From assembly GCA_016706865.1 (NCBI GenBank), contig JADJIS010000002.1:1302001-1366000 (forward strand): a stretch of DNA of 64,000 nucleotides. The letters are read 5' to 3'. How positions within the stretch are numbered: position 1 is the first letter of the stretch; each line of letters starts with the position of its first letter. Source of the stretch: Bacteroidota bacterium (GTDB taxonomy: Bacteria > Bacteroidota > Bacteroidia > Chitinophagales > BACL12). The translations under genes and the position numbers were made by a program. Positions 10,101 through 19,774 of this stretch are shown here, in pieces. The notes beneath the pieces were generated by a model. It was not told the DNA's origin. It searched no databases and was given only the letters and a program-made list of their open reading frames with translations.

Positions 10101-11100
10101 TATCCCAAAATCAAGATATTTTTTATTTTTTCACGTGGTGTTTGTTTACATCATTGCTTCCTTTATTTGGTGGTCTTATTTATTGCATAAAAATAACTAC
10201 CAGAATTACAACGAAATTATAAAAAGAGAGGAGACCATTTATTTACAAAGTGGGAGAAATATTACAGATTTTTATTCAACTGCAATTTATATCCGTTTGC
10301 ATAAAGATTTCAAACGAACCGAGTTAATGTTATATGGAGAAGGAGTGGTATTTATCGGACTTATTACATTAGGTTTTTGGCGTATGCGAAAAACATTTAG
10401 AGAAGAAGTTGCTCTCACCCGTCAGCAAAATAATTTTTTATTGTCCATTACACATGAATTGAAATCTCCACTTGCTTCTCTTAAACTATCGATGCAAACC
10501 ATCCAAAAAAGACAATTAGATGCCGAACAGGTAAAAACCATGGCGGATATGTCGCTCGACGATATTGAAAGATTGGAATCTCTGGTGGAAAATATATTGC
10601 TTGCGTCGAAAATTGAAAGTGCAAATTTCCGATTAAATAAAGAGTTGATCGACCTTTCCTCTATTACAAAAAATATTTTTGATCGTATCCGGATAAAATT
10701 TAAGGGTCAAAGAAACTTTAGAAGCCAGATAGAGGATAATGTGTATTTTTATGGTGACAGATTTTCTTTTTCCTCAGTTATATATAACCTTATTGAAAAT
10801 GCCATTAAATATTCGGGTAAAGGAGCAGAAATATCTGTTGAATTAAGGGGGGATGATAAAAATATTTATTTAAGAATTACAGACACAGGCATTGGAATTC
10901 CTGAAATGGAGAAGGGCAAAATTTTCGGAAGATTTTACCGCATTGGAACGGAAGAAACCAGAAAAACCAAAGGAACCGGATTAGGTCTTTTTATTGTGAA
11001 TCAGGTGGTAATGATGCATTCGGGCAAGATAGAAGTGAAAAATAATGATCCTGTCGGGAGTATCTTTGAGATTACGATCCCTGTTGGAACAGCTGCCTAA
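10093..11100 (+). CDS. membrane sensor histidine kinase, HisKA type
   Basis: A 335-residue kinase with two membrane helices (about 9-31 and 82-97) enclosing a short extracytoplasmic loop of about 50 residues. HisKA carries His121 in SITHELKSPLASLKLSMQ, and the HATPase domain has N-box NLIENAIKYSG, G1 DTGIGIPEMEKGKIFGRFYR and G2 KGTGLGLFIV. It resembles Bacteroidota kinases paired with an OmpR-type regulator, and such a regulator lies 84 bases downstream. The start overlaps the hemL stop by 8 bases, indicating co-transcription with hemL. The small loop suggests that it senses a membrane or envelope state rather than a large ligand. Confidence 0.93.
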   Translation: MVNIPKSRYFLFFHVVFVYIIASFIWWSYLLHKNNYQNYNEIIKREETIYLQSGRNITDFYSTAIYIRLHKDFKRTELMLYGEGVVFIGLITLGFWRMRKTFREEVALTRQQNNFLLSITHELKSPLASLKLSMQTIQKRQLDAEQVKTMADMSLDDIERLESLVENILLASKIESANFRLNKELIDLSSITKNIFDRIRIKFKGQRNFRSQIEDNVYFYGDRFSFSSVIYNLIENAIKYSGKGAEISVELRGDDKNIYLRITDTGIGIPEMEKGKIFGRFYRIGTEETRKTKGTGLGLFIVNQVVMMHSGKIEVKNNDPVGSIFEITIPVGTAA

Positions 11101-11184
11101 AAACGACAAAATGATGACACTAAAATAAAACCAAATTGAATGTGCAGCGTATAATCAGACCAACTGCACAAAAAAACCGCGACT

Positions 11185-11877
11185 ATGAACTACAGAATTT
11201 TAATTGTTGAGGATGAAGACCACATCCGTGAAAATCTTAAATTAAACTTAGAATTGGAAGGTTATGAAGTGATTGCCGTACCTGATGGAGCAAAAGCTTT
11301 GAAGGCATTCCGCGAGCAACGTTTTGATCTTGTTATTCTTGATGTTATGTTACCCGAAATGGACGGATTTGATGTTTGTGAACAGATGCGTTTGGAAGAC
11401 AGAGAAACACCCATTTTGTTTTTAACAGCCAAAGATGCAAGCGTTGATAAAATTAAAGGATTAAAAACAGGTGGTGATGACTATATGACCAAACCTTTTA
11501 ATCTGGAAGAATTATTATTAAGAATTATAAATTTATTAAAACGCAGTTCAAAAAATCCTGCGGAAGATAAATTCCACGAATATAGTTTTGGTGGAAATAC
11601 TATTAATTTTGTTACCTATGATGCTATAGGAAGAAATGGTGTGGTAAAACTCACCAACAAAGAATTAAAATTATTAAAACTTCTTATCGATAGAAAGAAC
11701 GAAGTTGTTTCACGAACACTCATATTACAAACTGTCTGGGGATATGATGTTTACCCTTCAACCAGAACCATCGATAATTTTATTCTCGCTTTCAGAAAGT
11801 ATTTTGAAGCAGATCCTAAAAACCCTGTATTTTTTCACGCAATAAGAGGAGTGGGATATAAATTTTCGGATAAGTGA
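11185..11877 (+). CDS. OmpR/PhoB-family response regulator
   Basis: A 230-residue two-domain transcription factor. The receiver has the acidic pocket at residues 10-12 (VEDED), the phosphoacceptor Asp53 (LVILDVMLPEMDG), the conserved Thr in FLTAKD and Lys103 (MTKPF). The C-terminal winged helix (about 130-230) includes LTNKELKLLKLL, VSRTLILQTVWGYD, RTIDNFILAFRKYF and the wing IRGVGYKF. It follows the 335-residue kinase, its probable partner, at 84 bp. The spacing leaves room for its own promoter, but I found no convincing box. Confidence 0.95.
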   Translation: MNYRILIVEDEDHIRENLKLNLELEGYEVIAVPDGAKALKAFREQRFDLVILDVMLPEMDGFDVCEQMRLEDRETPILFLTAKDASVDKIKGLKTGGDDYMTKPFNLEELLLRIINLLKRSSKNPAEDKFHEYSFGGNTINFVTYDAIGRNGVVKLTNKELKLLKLLIDRKNEVVSRTLILQTVWGYDVYPSTRTIDNFILAFRKYFEADPKNPVFFHAIRGVGYKFSDK

Positions 11878-11931
11878 TCTTCCCTTTTTGTTGAATAATT
11901 AATTCCACAAAACTAATCTATAAGCTATTGG

Positions 11932-11962
11932 ATTGGAATTATGCTGCAGTGAATTATATTTG
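11932..11962 (+). promoter_or_regulatory. Bacteroidota-type promoter before the CotH protein gene
   Basis: ATTG (11932-11935), a 19-base spacer, then TATATTTG (11955-11962), an exact TAnnTTTG match. The ATG lies 29 bases further at 11992. This is the best-formed promoter in the window. Confidence 0.65.
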
Positions 11963-11991
11963 TGTAAAATTAGGAATCACAATACTACTTC

Positions 11992-14900
11992 ATGCATACA
12001 CCGTTACGCACATTTACTTTTACCCTGGTTTTATCATTCATAGGTTTTCGGATGAATTCTCAGGTAGTAATTAACGAGGGAACAAACAAAAATGGAACTC
12101 TTATTTACGATGAGGATGGGGATAACCCCTCCTGGATCGAACTATATAACTATGGTGCTGCCGCTGTCTCCTTATATAATTACGGTGTTTCAGATGATAG
12201 CTCCAACCTGTTTAAATGGCAGATGCCCAATATATTTTTGGAGTCAGGGCAATTTCTTATCCTATTCACTTCCGGTAAAGACCGCAAACCCGATAATACC
12301 ATTCATCACTGGGAGCAACCGGTAAATGATGCGGCAATTTGGAAATATCTCGTGCCTGATGATGATACTCCCTCAGATTGGATCATGCCAGGTTTCGATG
12401 ATTCGGCCTGGGGTAATAGTTTGGTAAGTGTTGGATACGGAGATGATGATGATAATACTATTTTACCCGATGGAACTTTGAGTATTTATTTAAGGCACGA
12501 ATTTATTATAACGGATACATCCGATATTGCAAATGCAATGTTGAGTATTGATTATGATGATGGATTTATTGCTTATTTAAACGGTAACGTTATTGCATTA
12601 AATGGATTCGCAGAAGGTTCGCCTGAATATGATGAATTATCCGGTATTGATCATGAAGCTGCAATGTATTTTGGCGGCGCACCTGAAAATTTTATTTTCG
12701 ATGAAACTTTATTTAAATCGTGGTTGGTTGAAGGAACAAATGTTTTTGCTGTGGAAGTGCACAATGTTACAGAAGGTTCGAGTGATCTAACAGCAAGGCC
12801 GTTTTTATCTATTGGAATTAAAACAGAAGAAATAATCTGGACTGATATACTTCCTGCATGGTTTCCAATTTTTGCAGTCTCGCAAAATTTGCATACTAAT
12901 TTTAAAATAAATCCGGAAGGAGAATCTGTTTACCTTACAAATGCATTTGGAATAACCGAAGATACCCTTTTTATTTCTGTTGAAGAAGCCGATCATACAG
13001 TTGGATGTATTTCTGATGCTTCTCCAATTACTGCAATATTTACAACACCTACACCCGGATATAGTAATAGTGGTATGTATTATACAGGTTATGCAGAAGG
13101 TATTGCAAGTTTTAATTTAGATGCCGGATTTTATTCCGGAGAACAAATAATTGAAATAATTACTCCACCGGGTGGCGAATTACATTACACCTTAAACGGA
13201 GAACTTCCAACTTTAGCTGATCCAATTTACACTGATCCAATCTCCGTTGTAAATACCACTGTAATCAAAGCAAGAAATTTTGATCCATCCGGAATATTAT
13301 TACCTGGTAAAACTGCAACTAATACTTTTTTTATTGATGAAAGTATTTCCGTTCCTGTAGTTTCTATCACAACCAATAATAATAATTTGTATGGTGATCA
13401 GGGAATTTTTGACAACTGGTGGACAGATTGGAAAAAGGCAAGTTATATTGAATATTTCGACTCATTGCAATACAATGCATTCGAACAAAATATTGCAATA
13501 AAAGTGGATGGAGGAGCGGGAGGAAGCCGATCGTTACCTCAACACAGCATGCGTATCGAATTGGATAATGCAGCTTATGGTGATGGTACATTAAATTATC
13601 CGCTCGTAAAAAGAAGATGGGCCGTTGATGAATACGAAACTTTTTATTTGCGAAACGGAAGTAATATGAGTAATGTGCTTCCGTATAAAGATGCATTTAT
13701 GGTTCGCACCACAGAAGGTACTTATAACGAACACATGGCATACGAACCCATAGTTGTTTTTCTAAATGGCGAGTATTTTGGTTATTATGAACTGCGCACA
13801 AAACTGGATGAAGGTCATTTTGATCACGCTCTGGGAATTGAAAAAGACAGTCTCGATCTTCTCACTTTAAGTTACTGGTACGGTTTAATACTTCGTACCC
13901 TGAGTGGTTCTGATACCGACTTTATACAAATGCGTGATTATCTGGGAAATTATCCAACACCTGAAGATCCCGATTTTTATTTAATTGCTGATTCCATTCT
14001 CGATCTAAAAAATTTTACTGATTATATCGCTGCAGAAACTTGGATGGCTAATTACGATTGGCCCTATAATAATATTAAAGCCTGGCGCGACAGAGGTGGA
14101 GAAAATAAATGGAAGTATGCATTAATTGATGTGGAACTTGGTCTCGGGATCGGGTCATGGTCAGATGCAACTGCAGACCTTATCAGCGGATTATTCGGCA
14201 GCCAAATTTATATTGAACCACTTGCTAAATTATTACAGAATCCAATTTACCACGATTATTTTGTTAATAGATATGCCGATCTTATGAACTCCACTTTTTT
14301 ACCGGAGAGAACGCTTAGCATGGAAGATAGTATGTATTTGGAACTAATGCCTGAATTACCCCGTCAATTGCTGCTTTGGGGTTATGGGCCACTGGGCGAA
14401 CAATTGTCCACTTTTACTGATTATCGGAGTGCATTGCGAAACGATTTTGAAGTTCGTTCCGGATATGTTCGCAATCAAATAAATTCCGCTTTTTCTCTAA
14501 ATGGAAAAGTAGATATCACTTTAGAATGTTCCCCACCGAGTGCGGGCAGAATAAAAATAAGTACACTTACAATTTTTGATATGCCCTGGAGTGGAATTTA
14601 TTTTGATGGTGTTCCCGTTCAAATTACAGCCGAACCAAATACCGGGTATACATTTTCACATTGGGGAAATAGTCCTTTTATCACAGACACATTATTATCT
14701 ACCTTTTTATCAAATATCTCAAGCGATGAAATATTTACAGCATATTTTGACGGAGCTCCTGCACCGGAAGAAATAGTTGTAAGTGAAATTAATTATAATG
14801 CGGAAGAAACAGTTAATGCAGGCAATTGGATAGAACTTTGGAACCACGGAATTGCAGATGTAAATATTTCCGGTTGGAAAATAAAGGATGCAGATCCGTT

Positions 14901-16020
14901 ACATATTTATGTAATTCCGGAAGGCACCATTTTAAGTGCTGATGAACGCATTGTGGTTGCTGTTGACACAATACTTTTTCAAGACCAGCATCCTGAAATT
15001 ATTAATTGGATAGGACCTCTGGGTTTCGGTTTGGATAATTCCTCAGAAACAATTCAGTTATTTGATATTCAAAATAATATTAAATTGAATTTTTCATTCC
15101 TCGATGATGCTCCGTGGCCGGGTGGTGCTGATGGTCAGGGAAGAACCATGGAGTTATCAAGTCCCCTTATAGACCTCAACAACCCTGATAATTGGTTTGA
15201 TGGTTGCATTGGCGGTTCTCCGGGATTACCCTATTCTCCTTGTGATGAAGCAATTATTTTTAGTGAAATAAATTATAATTCAGGTGGCGATTTTGATAGT
15301 GACGATTGGGTGGAATTACGAAACATCAGTGATGCGTCTGTGGACATTAGCGGTTGGAAATTTATGGATGATTCCGTAGGTGTTACGCATGAATTTTTAA
15401 TTCCGGATGGAAATATATTAAACCCTTCACAAAATTTGGTGTTAGCACAAACTGAAACTAAATTTATAGCAGCCCAGCCATTTGTAACTAATTACAACGC
15501 AAGTTTCAATTTTAATTTAGGTAATAATGGTGAATGGATAAGAATGTACGATGAAAATGGAATTCTATCATTATCCGTAAATTATCAGGACCTCGCACCC
15601 TGGCCACTGGCCGCTGATGGAGGGGATTATACTTTAGAATTGGTAGACTCCATGGGATTAATGAACAGTGGTTATAACTGGACAACAATTTGTCCGGGAG
15701 GTTCTCCGGGTTTTTATGCTCTTGAACCATGTTTGGATACAACAAATAATGTTGTTGATGAAAATTTATTGGCAATTTCCCTTTACCCAAATCCGGCGGA
15801 AAATTTTATCAATGTGTATTTAAGTGTTCCTGCAACTCAATGGGTAAACATTGCACTTACCGATATTAATGGATCCCAAACACGAAATTTATTTGACGGC
15901 GAACTTTCCGTAGGCATTAATAATATATTTGTCGACCTTGCAGAATATCCATCGGGTATTTACTTCCTGAAAATTCGAAATTCGGAAGTATTTGCTGTGC
16001 AAAAATTTATAAAGGAATAA
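11992..16020 (+). CDS. secreted CotH/lamin-tail multidomain protein with T9SS sorting domain
   Basis: A 1342-residue exported protein with signal peptide about 1-24. In order: lamin-tail domain (about 25-105, WIELYNYG); a Gly/Asp-rich beta-sandwich region (about 110-275); a chitobiase C-terminal-like segment (about 375-440, GGELHYTLNGELPT); a CotH kinase-like domain (about 450-830, with MRIELDN, NGEYFGYYELRTKLDEG and ALIDVELGLG); a bacterial repeat domain (about 845-915, PNTGYTFSHWG); two more lamin-tail domains (about 925-1060 and 1085-1225, each starting SEINYN); and a T9SS type A sorting domain (about 1260-1342, LYPNPAENF ... GIYFLKI). CotH is known in spore coats as a protein kinase; in T9SS proteins its role is unproven. 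Probable surface-anchored or released protein. Confidence 0.9.
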   Translation: MHTPLRTFTFTLVLSFIGFRMNSQVVINEGTNKNGTLIYDEDGDNPSWIELYNYGAAAVSLYNYGVSDDSSNLFKWQMPNIFLESGQFLILFTSGKDRKPDNTIHHWEQPVNDAAIWKYLVPDDDTPSDWIMPGFDDSAWGNSLVSVGYGDDDDNTILPDGTLSIYLRHEFIITDTSDIANAMLSIDYDDGFIAYLNGNVIALNGFAEGSPEYDELSGIDHEAAMYFGGAPENFIFDETLFKSWLVEGTNVFAVEVHNVTEGSSDLTARPFLSIGIKTEEIIWTDILPAWFPIFAVSQNLHTNFKINPEGESVYLTNAFGITEDTLFISVEEADHTVGCISDASPITAIFTTPTPGYSNSGMYYTGYAEGIASFNLDAGFYSGEQIIEIITPPGGELHYTLNGELPTLADPIYTDPISVVNTTVIKARNFDPSGILLPGKTATNTFFIDESISVPVVSITTNNNNLYGDQGIFDNWWTDWKKASYIEYFDSLQYNAFEQNIAIKVDGGAGGSRSLPQHSMRIELDNAAYGDGTLNYPLVKRRWAVDEYETFYLRNGSNMSNVLPYKDAFMVRTTEGTYNEHMAYEPIVVFLNGEYFGYYELRTKLDEGHFDHALGIEKDSLDLLTLSYWYGLILRTLSGSDTDFIQMRDYLGNYPTPEDPDFYLIADSILDLKNFTDYIAAETWMANYDWPYNNIKAWRDRGGENKWKYALIDVELGLGIGSWSDATADLISGLFGSQIYIEPLAKLLQNPIYHDYFVNRYADLMNSTFLPERTLSMEDSMYLELMPELPRQLLLWGYGPLGEQLSTFTDYRSALRNDFEVRSGYVRNQINSAFSLNGKVDITLECSPPSAGRIKISTLTIFDMPWSGIYFDGVPVQITAEPNTGYTFSHWGNSPFITDTLLSTFLSNISSDEIFTAYFDGAPAPEEIVVSEINYNAEETVNAGNWIELWNHGIADVNISGWKIKDADPLHIYVIPEGTILSADERIVVAVDTILFQDQHPEIINWIGPLGFGLDNSSETIQLFDIQNNIKLNFSFLDDAPWPGGADGQGRTMELSSPLIDLNNPDNWFDGCIGGSPGLPYSPCDEAIIFSEINYNSGGDFDSDDWVELRNISDASVDISGWKFMDDSVGVTHEFLIPDGNILNPSQNLVLAQTETKFIAAQPFVTNYNASFNFNLGNNGEWIRMYDENGILSLSVNYQDLAPWPLAADGGDYTLELVDSMGLMNSGYNWTTICPGGSPGFYALEPCLDTTNNVVDENLLAISLYPNPAENFINVYLSVPATQWVNIALTDINGSQTRNLFDGELSVGINNIFVDLAEYPSGIYFLKIRNSEVFAVQKFIKE

Positions 16021-16082
16021 GTTAAACCGGTAAACCACAGTTTTTTTTATACTAAAATGAAGTACCCTTATACTTAACACTT

Positions 16083-16090
16083 TACCTTTG
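16083..16090 (+). promoter_or_regulatory. possible -7 box upstream of hemH
   Basis: TACCTTTG matches TAnnTTTG exactly and lies 19 bases before the hemH ATG. No TTG is found at the expected distance upstream, so only half of the promoter is supported. Confidence 0.4.
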
Positions 16091-16109
16091 TATCTAATTA
16101 CTTTTTTAC

Positions 16110-17117
16110 ATGCAACAATTAACAGGAATTTTATTGGTAAATCTCGGAACGCCCGATTCTCCTTCGGTTCCGGATGTGAGAAAATATTTAAAAGAATTTT
16201 TATTAGATGAACGTGTAATAGATATTCCGGCTCCTCAACGCAATTTGTTGGTTCGTGGAATAATAGCTCCATTCAGGGCACCTAAAAGTGCTAAATTATA
16301 TGAGCAGATCTGGAATGAGAATGGATCTCCGCTTTTATCATTCAGCAAACTGCTCAAAACAAAATTGCAGAATAAATTGGGCGAAAATTATTTAGTGGAA
16401 TTAGCTATGAGATATCAAAGTCCCTCCATTAAAAATGGCCTTGATATTTTAAAAAAGGCCAATTGCAATAAAATAATTGTAGTTCCTCTTTTTCCTCAAT
16501 ATTCTTCAGCAGCCAATGGTTCGGTGGTGGAAAAGGTTATGGATATTATTAAAAGTGACCCCGTATTTCCTGAATTGCGTTTTACCGGAAGTTTTCATCA
16601 ACAACCTTTGTTTATTAAGGCATTTTCTGAGAACGGAAGTAAATACAACCCTCAAGAATACGATCATATTATCTTCAGTTTTCACGGTCTGCCCGAAAGG
16701 CAGATCACAAAATCATTACCACATTTTAATTGTCTTTCTGAAACTTGTTGTGATAATTTAACACTGCAAAATCATTTATGTTATCGCGCACAATGTTTTG
16801 AAACAGCAAGGGCCATTTCAACATCCTTAAATATTGCTAAAGAAAAGTATACCGTTTGTTTTCAATCGCGTCTTGGAAAAACTCCATGGATAAAACCTTA
16901 TTCTGATGAAGTGATCAAACAACTTGCAGCAAAAGGCATAAAAAAAATATTAGCATTCAGCCCTGCATTTGTGGCTGATTGTCTGGAAACAATTTATGAA
17001 ATAGGTGTTGAATACGACACGATCTTTAAAGAACACGGCGGTGAAAAAATTCAATTGGTGGAAAGTTTGAACGATAACGATCTGTTTGTTGATTGTCTTG
17101 TGGAAATGATCAAATAA
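16110..17117 (+). CDS. hemH: ferrochelatase HemH
   Basis: Inserts ferrous iron into protoporphyrin IX in the last step of protoheme synthesis; membrane-associated from the cytoplasmic side. 335 residues, typical of bacterial enzymes. It opens with GILLVNLGTPDSP, has YQSPSI, the metal-handling histidine in SFHGLP (His192) and the conserved acidic segment AFVADCLETIYEI. Several cysteines around SETCCDNLTLQNHLCYRAQC are of the kind found in many ferrochelatases. It ends 8 bases before the stop of the convergent outer-membrane protein gene. With hemL on the same strand, two heme genes fall in one 8-kb stretch. Confidence 0.95.
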   Translation: MQQLTGILLVNLGTPDSPSVPDVRKYLKEFLLDERVIDIPAPQRNLLVRGIIAPFRAPKSAKLYEQIWNENGSPLLSFSKLLKTKLQNKLGENYLVELAMRYQSPSIKNGLDILKKANCNKIIVVPLFPQYSSAANGSVVEKVMDIIKSDPVFPELRFTGSFHQQPLFIKAFSENGSKYNPQEYDHIIFSFHGLPERQITKSLPHFNCLSETCCDNLTLQNHLCYRAQCFETARAISTSLNIAKEKYTVCFQSRLGKTPWIKPYSDEVIKQLAAKGIKKILAFSPAFVADCLETIYEIGVEYDTIFKEHGGEKIQLVESLNDNDLFVDCLVEMIK

Positions 17118-17125
17118 TACTTCTA

Positions 17126-19561
17126 TCAGAACATTTCAATTCCGCCACCATCGTAGTTTTCCTCCATTCTACCACCTCTTCGTTTATTATCTTGCTGCCC
17201 GAACTTATAGGTAAGTTTTAAAGTGCCGATCTGAGATTGACGTTTCCTGGAGTATTCTGAATAAAAGTTAATTCCTTCACTATATCCTTCCCAAATTCTT
17301 GTATTAAATACATCGCTCATGCTTAAATTAACACTGAGTTTATTTTGAAAAAAATCAGACTTTAAACCGGCATCAACATAATACACAGGTTCTGATTCGC
17401 CTTGAGCAAAGGTCCATGGAGTATTATAACTAAAAGTAACCTGAAAGGCTGTTTGTTTTAATACCTGAAAGAAAGACATCACTCTGATATTATAAGTAAA
17501 TTGTGAATTATTTAATCCCGCTTCCAGATTTTCCGCATTTACCAATGTTTGATTAAAATTCACACTGGAGGTAACATTCCACCATTTATAAAATTCATTT
17601 TTTCCAACTAATTCCACTCCGTATTTTTCTTCATTATTATAATTCTGGAATGTCATAATGGAAACACCATCTGTATCCACAACAGAATACGGTGAAATTT
17701 CATTTAATGTTTGGTTGTAATAAACCGAAGCAGAAAGAGAGTGTTTTTTGAAATCTTTAGTAAATGCTATCTCATAAGAATTTTCATATTCGGGCTCTAA
17801 AAATGGATTACCAACTCTGAAGCTGTATGGGTCAGAATAATCAGGGAAAGGGTTTAAAAACCAAGAATTAGGTCTATCTATCCTTCTGCTATAACTTGCT
17901 CCAATTTCTGTTGCTTCATCAAATTTGTAGGCAACGTGTACACTTGGAAATAACCCGAAATAATCTTTATTATAAACTTGATCTGTAGTTACAAGTTCCG
18001 AATTTGTATAAGTTTGTTCTGCTCTTAATCCTAATTGATAACCAAATTTTTTATAGCTTGAATTCCAGATTAGATATGCAGCTACAACATCTTCATTATA
18101 AATAAATTGGTTATTTAAGGAATCATCCACATCCCAATCATTAATAATATCATCAAATGACTCTGAATAAAGTGTATTGTCTTTTACCTCTTTAGTATAT
18201 TTAATTCCTGTTTCAAGTTGATTGCCATTTTTGAACGGATGCACATAATCAGTACCAATACTTGCATCCGTATTTAACGAAGGTCTGGATATAAATTGTA
18301 AAAGTGGATCACCTATTAAAATATTATCAGCATCGAAAAATTGTTCATCGTAATTACTTGCATCATTTCCATCACCTTTAGAATAAAATGCATCAGCTGT
18401 TAGTAAATGTTTTGGACTGCTGAAAGTTTTTCTGAGAGTTAGGCCAACATTATAGTTAGTGCCTTCATTTGCACCTAAGGTATTGCGATAACTTGTGGAG
18501 GTTAATACGCTGTCATTATCCAAAAAAGAATAATCCACGTTGTCAGTTCGGTCCGATTTATTTGTATGAAACGAGCCTGAAATACCTACTGTGGTTTTAT
18601 CATTAATATAATAATCCAATCCCGTTCGTGCCATATGCATTTGCGATTTTGAATTGGAGTTACTTATCGAATTTAAATAAAATGTAGTATCAGCATCAAA
18701 TGTTTTCCGAAACATAGAACCAGATCCATCGCGGTTATCGTTCACATAACTATAATTGGAATAAAAGTTGAATTTTTGATTTCGGAAATTTAAAGATACA
18801 CCGCCTTCATATTTTGGTGTGGTGGATACACCCGCAGTAACATTGCCGTTTAATCCCCCTTTTTTATTTTTCTTTAAAACAATATTAATTATACCTGAAT
18901 TTCCCTCTGCCTCATAACGCGCTGATGGATTTGTAACCACTTCAATACTTTCGATAGAACTCGCAGGAATTTGTTCCAAAATAGCATTCATATTGCTCCC
19001 GACAATTCCGGATGGTTTTCCATCTATAAAAATAATTACGCCTTCATTTCCCCTCAAACTAATATTTCCATCAATATCAATTACTACAGAAGGAATTGTT
19101 TGCAAAGCATCAGATGCTGAACCGGCTGAGGCAACAATATCTTTTTCAATATTATATACTTTTTTATCGATGCTGTTTTGAAAATACGATTTTTCCGCAG
19201 TGATATTCACTCCTTCCAAAGCCATGGCATTTTGACTGAGAAACATTTTACCTGCAAAAACAACCGGAGCCCCTGCTTTTATTTCAATATTTTTATTTGC
19301 CTCTGTATATCCGATAAATCGATAATGAAGCATATAATTTCCCGGATTTGCAACAGTGATGGTAAACTTTCCCTCGGCATCGGTAATTCCTCCGCTAATA
19401 ATTGCAGAATCAGTTTGCAGTGTAAGTGTTACAGCGGCAAATTCAATAGGTTTTGTAGTGGACGAATCAATTACTGATCCGGTGACCATAAATCCTGAAA
19501 CTTGAGCTGATGCTAATTGTATTGATAAAAATAATATAAATCCGCAAACTAAATATTTCAT
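17126..19561 (-). CDS. TonB-receptor-like outer-membrane beta-barrel family protein
   Basis: An 811-residue outer-membrane protein: signal peptide (about 1-19), carboxypeptidase-regulatory-like domain (about 22-110), a plug-like domain with the family signature DIDGNISLRGNEGVIIFIDG (about 160-180) and VVTNPSARYEAEGNSGIINI, then a barrel ending in GGGIEMF. The layout matches the OMP_b-brl family common in Bacteroidota, relatives of TonB receptors often of unknown ligand. No SusD-like partner is nearby. Transcription probably starts from the promoter at 19584-19611, giving a leader of about 20 bases. Confidence 0.88.
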   Translation of the reverse strand: MKYLVCGFILFLSIQLASAQVSGFMVTGSVIDSSTTKPIEFAAVTLTLQTDSAIISGGITDAEGKFTITVANPGNYMLHYRFIGYTEANKNIEIKAGAPVVFAGKMFLSQNAMALEGVNITAEKSYFQNSIDKKVYNIEKDIVASAGSASDALQTIPSVVIDIDGNISLRGNEGVIIFIDGKPSGIVGSNMNAILEQIPASSIESIEVVTNPSARYEAEGNSGIINIVLKKNKKGGLNGNVTAGVSTTPKYEGGVSLNFRNQKFNFYSNYSYVNDNRDGSGSMFRKTFDADTTFYLNSISNSNSKSQMHMARTGLDYYINDKTTVGISGSFHTNKSDRTDNVDYSFLDNDSVLTSTSYRNTLGANEGTNYNVGLTLRKTFSSPKHLLTADAFYSKGDGNDASNYDEQFFDADNILIGDPLLQFISRPSLNTDASIGTDYVHPFKNGNQLETGIKYTKEVKDNTLYSESFDDIINDWDVDDSLNNQFIYNEDVVAAYLIWNSSYKKFGYQLGLRAEQTYTNSELVTTDQVYNKDYFGLFPSVHVAYKFDEATEIGASYSRRIDRPNSWFLNPFPDYSDPYSFRVGNPFLEPEYENSYEIAFTKDFKKHSLSASVYYNQTLNEISPYSVVDTDGVSIMTFQNYNNEEKYGVELVGKNEFYKWWNVTSSVNFNQTLVNAENLEAGLNNSQFTYNIRVMSFFQVLKQTAFQVTFSYNTPWTFAQGESEPVYYVDAGLKSDFFQNKLSVNLSMSDVFNTRIWEGYSEGINFYSEYSRKRQSQIGTLKLTYKFGQQDNKRRGGRMEENYDGGGIEMF

Positions 19562-19583
19562 CCCTTTTTATTAATAATTTTTA

Positions 19584-19611
19584 CAAAAATACGGCTTTTA
19601 CACTGCAACAA
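19584..19611 (-). promoter_or_regulatory. promoter of the 811-residue outer-membrane protein
   Basis: On the minus strand TTG (19611-19609), 17-base spacer, TATTTTTG (19591-19584), an exact TAnnTTTG match. The start codon follows 22 bases later. Confidence 0.55.
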
Positions 19612-19774
19612 TTTCTCCACATTTAGCCCCATAAGTTGATATTAACAAACTATAACACAATAAGTTTGATTCCCTTCGGTAGGATATAAATAGCACCAAA
19701 TATTCATTTATCATGGAATATCTAAGCAAGGTTTAGTATTTTTCGCCCTCAAACCGGTAAAAAAGAATAAAGTT

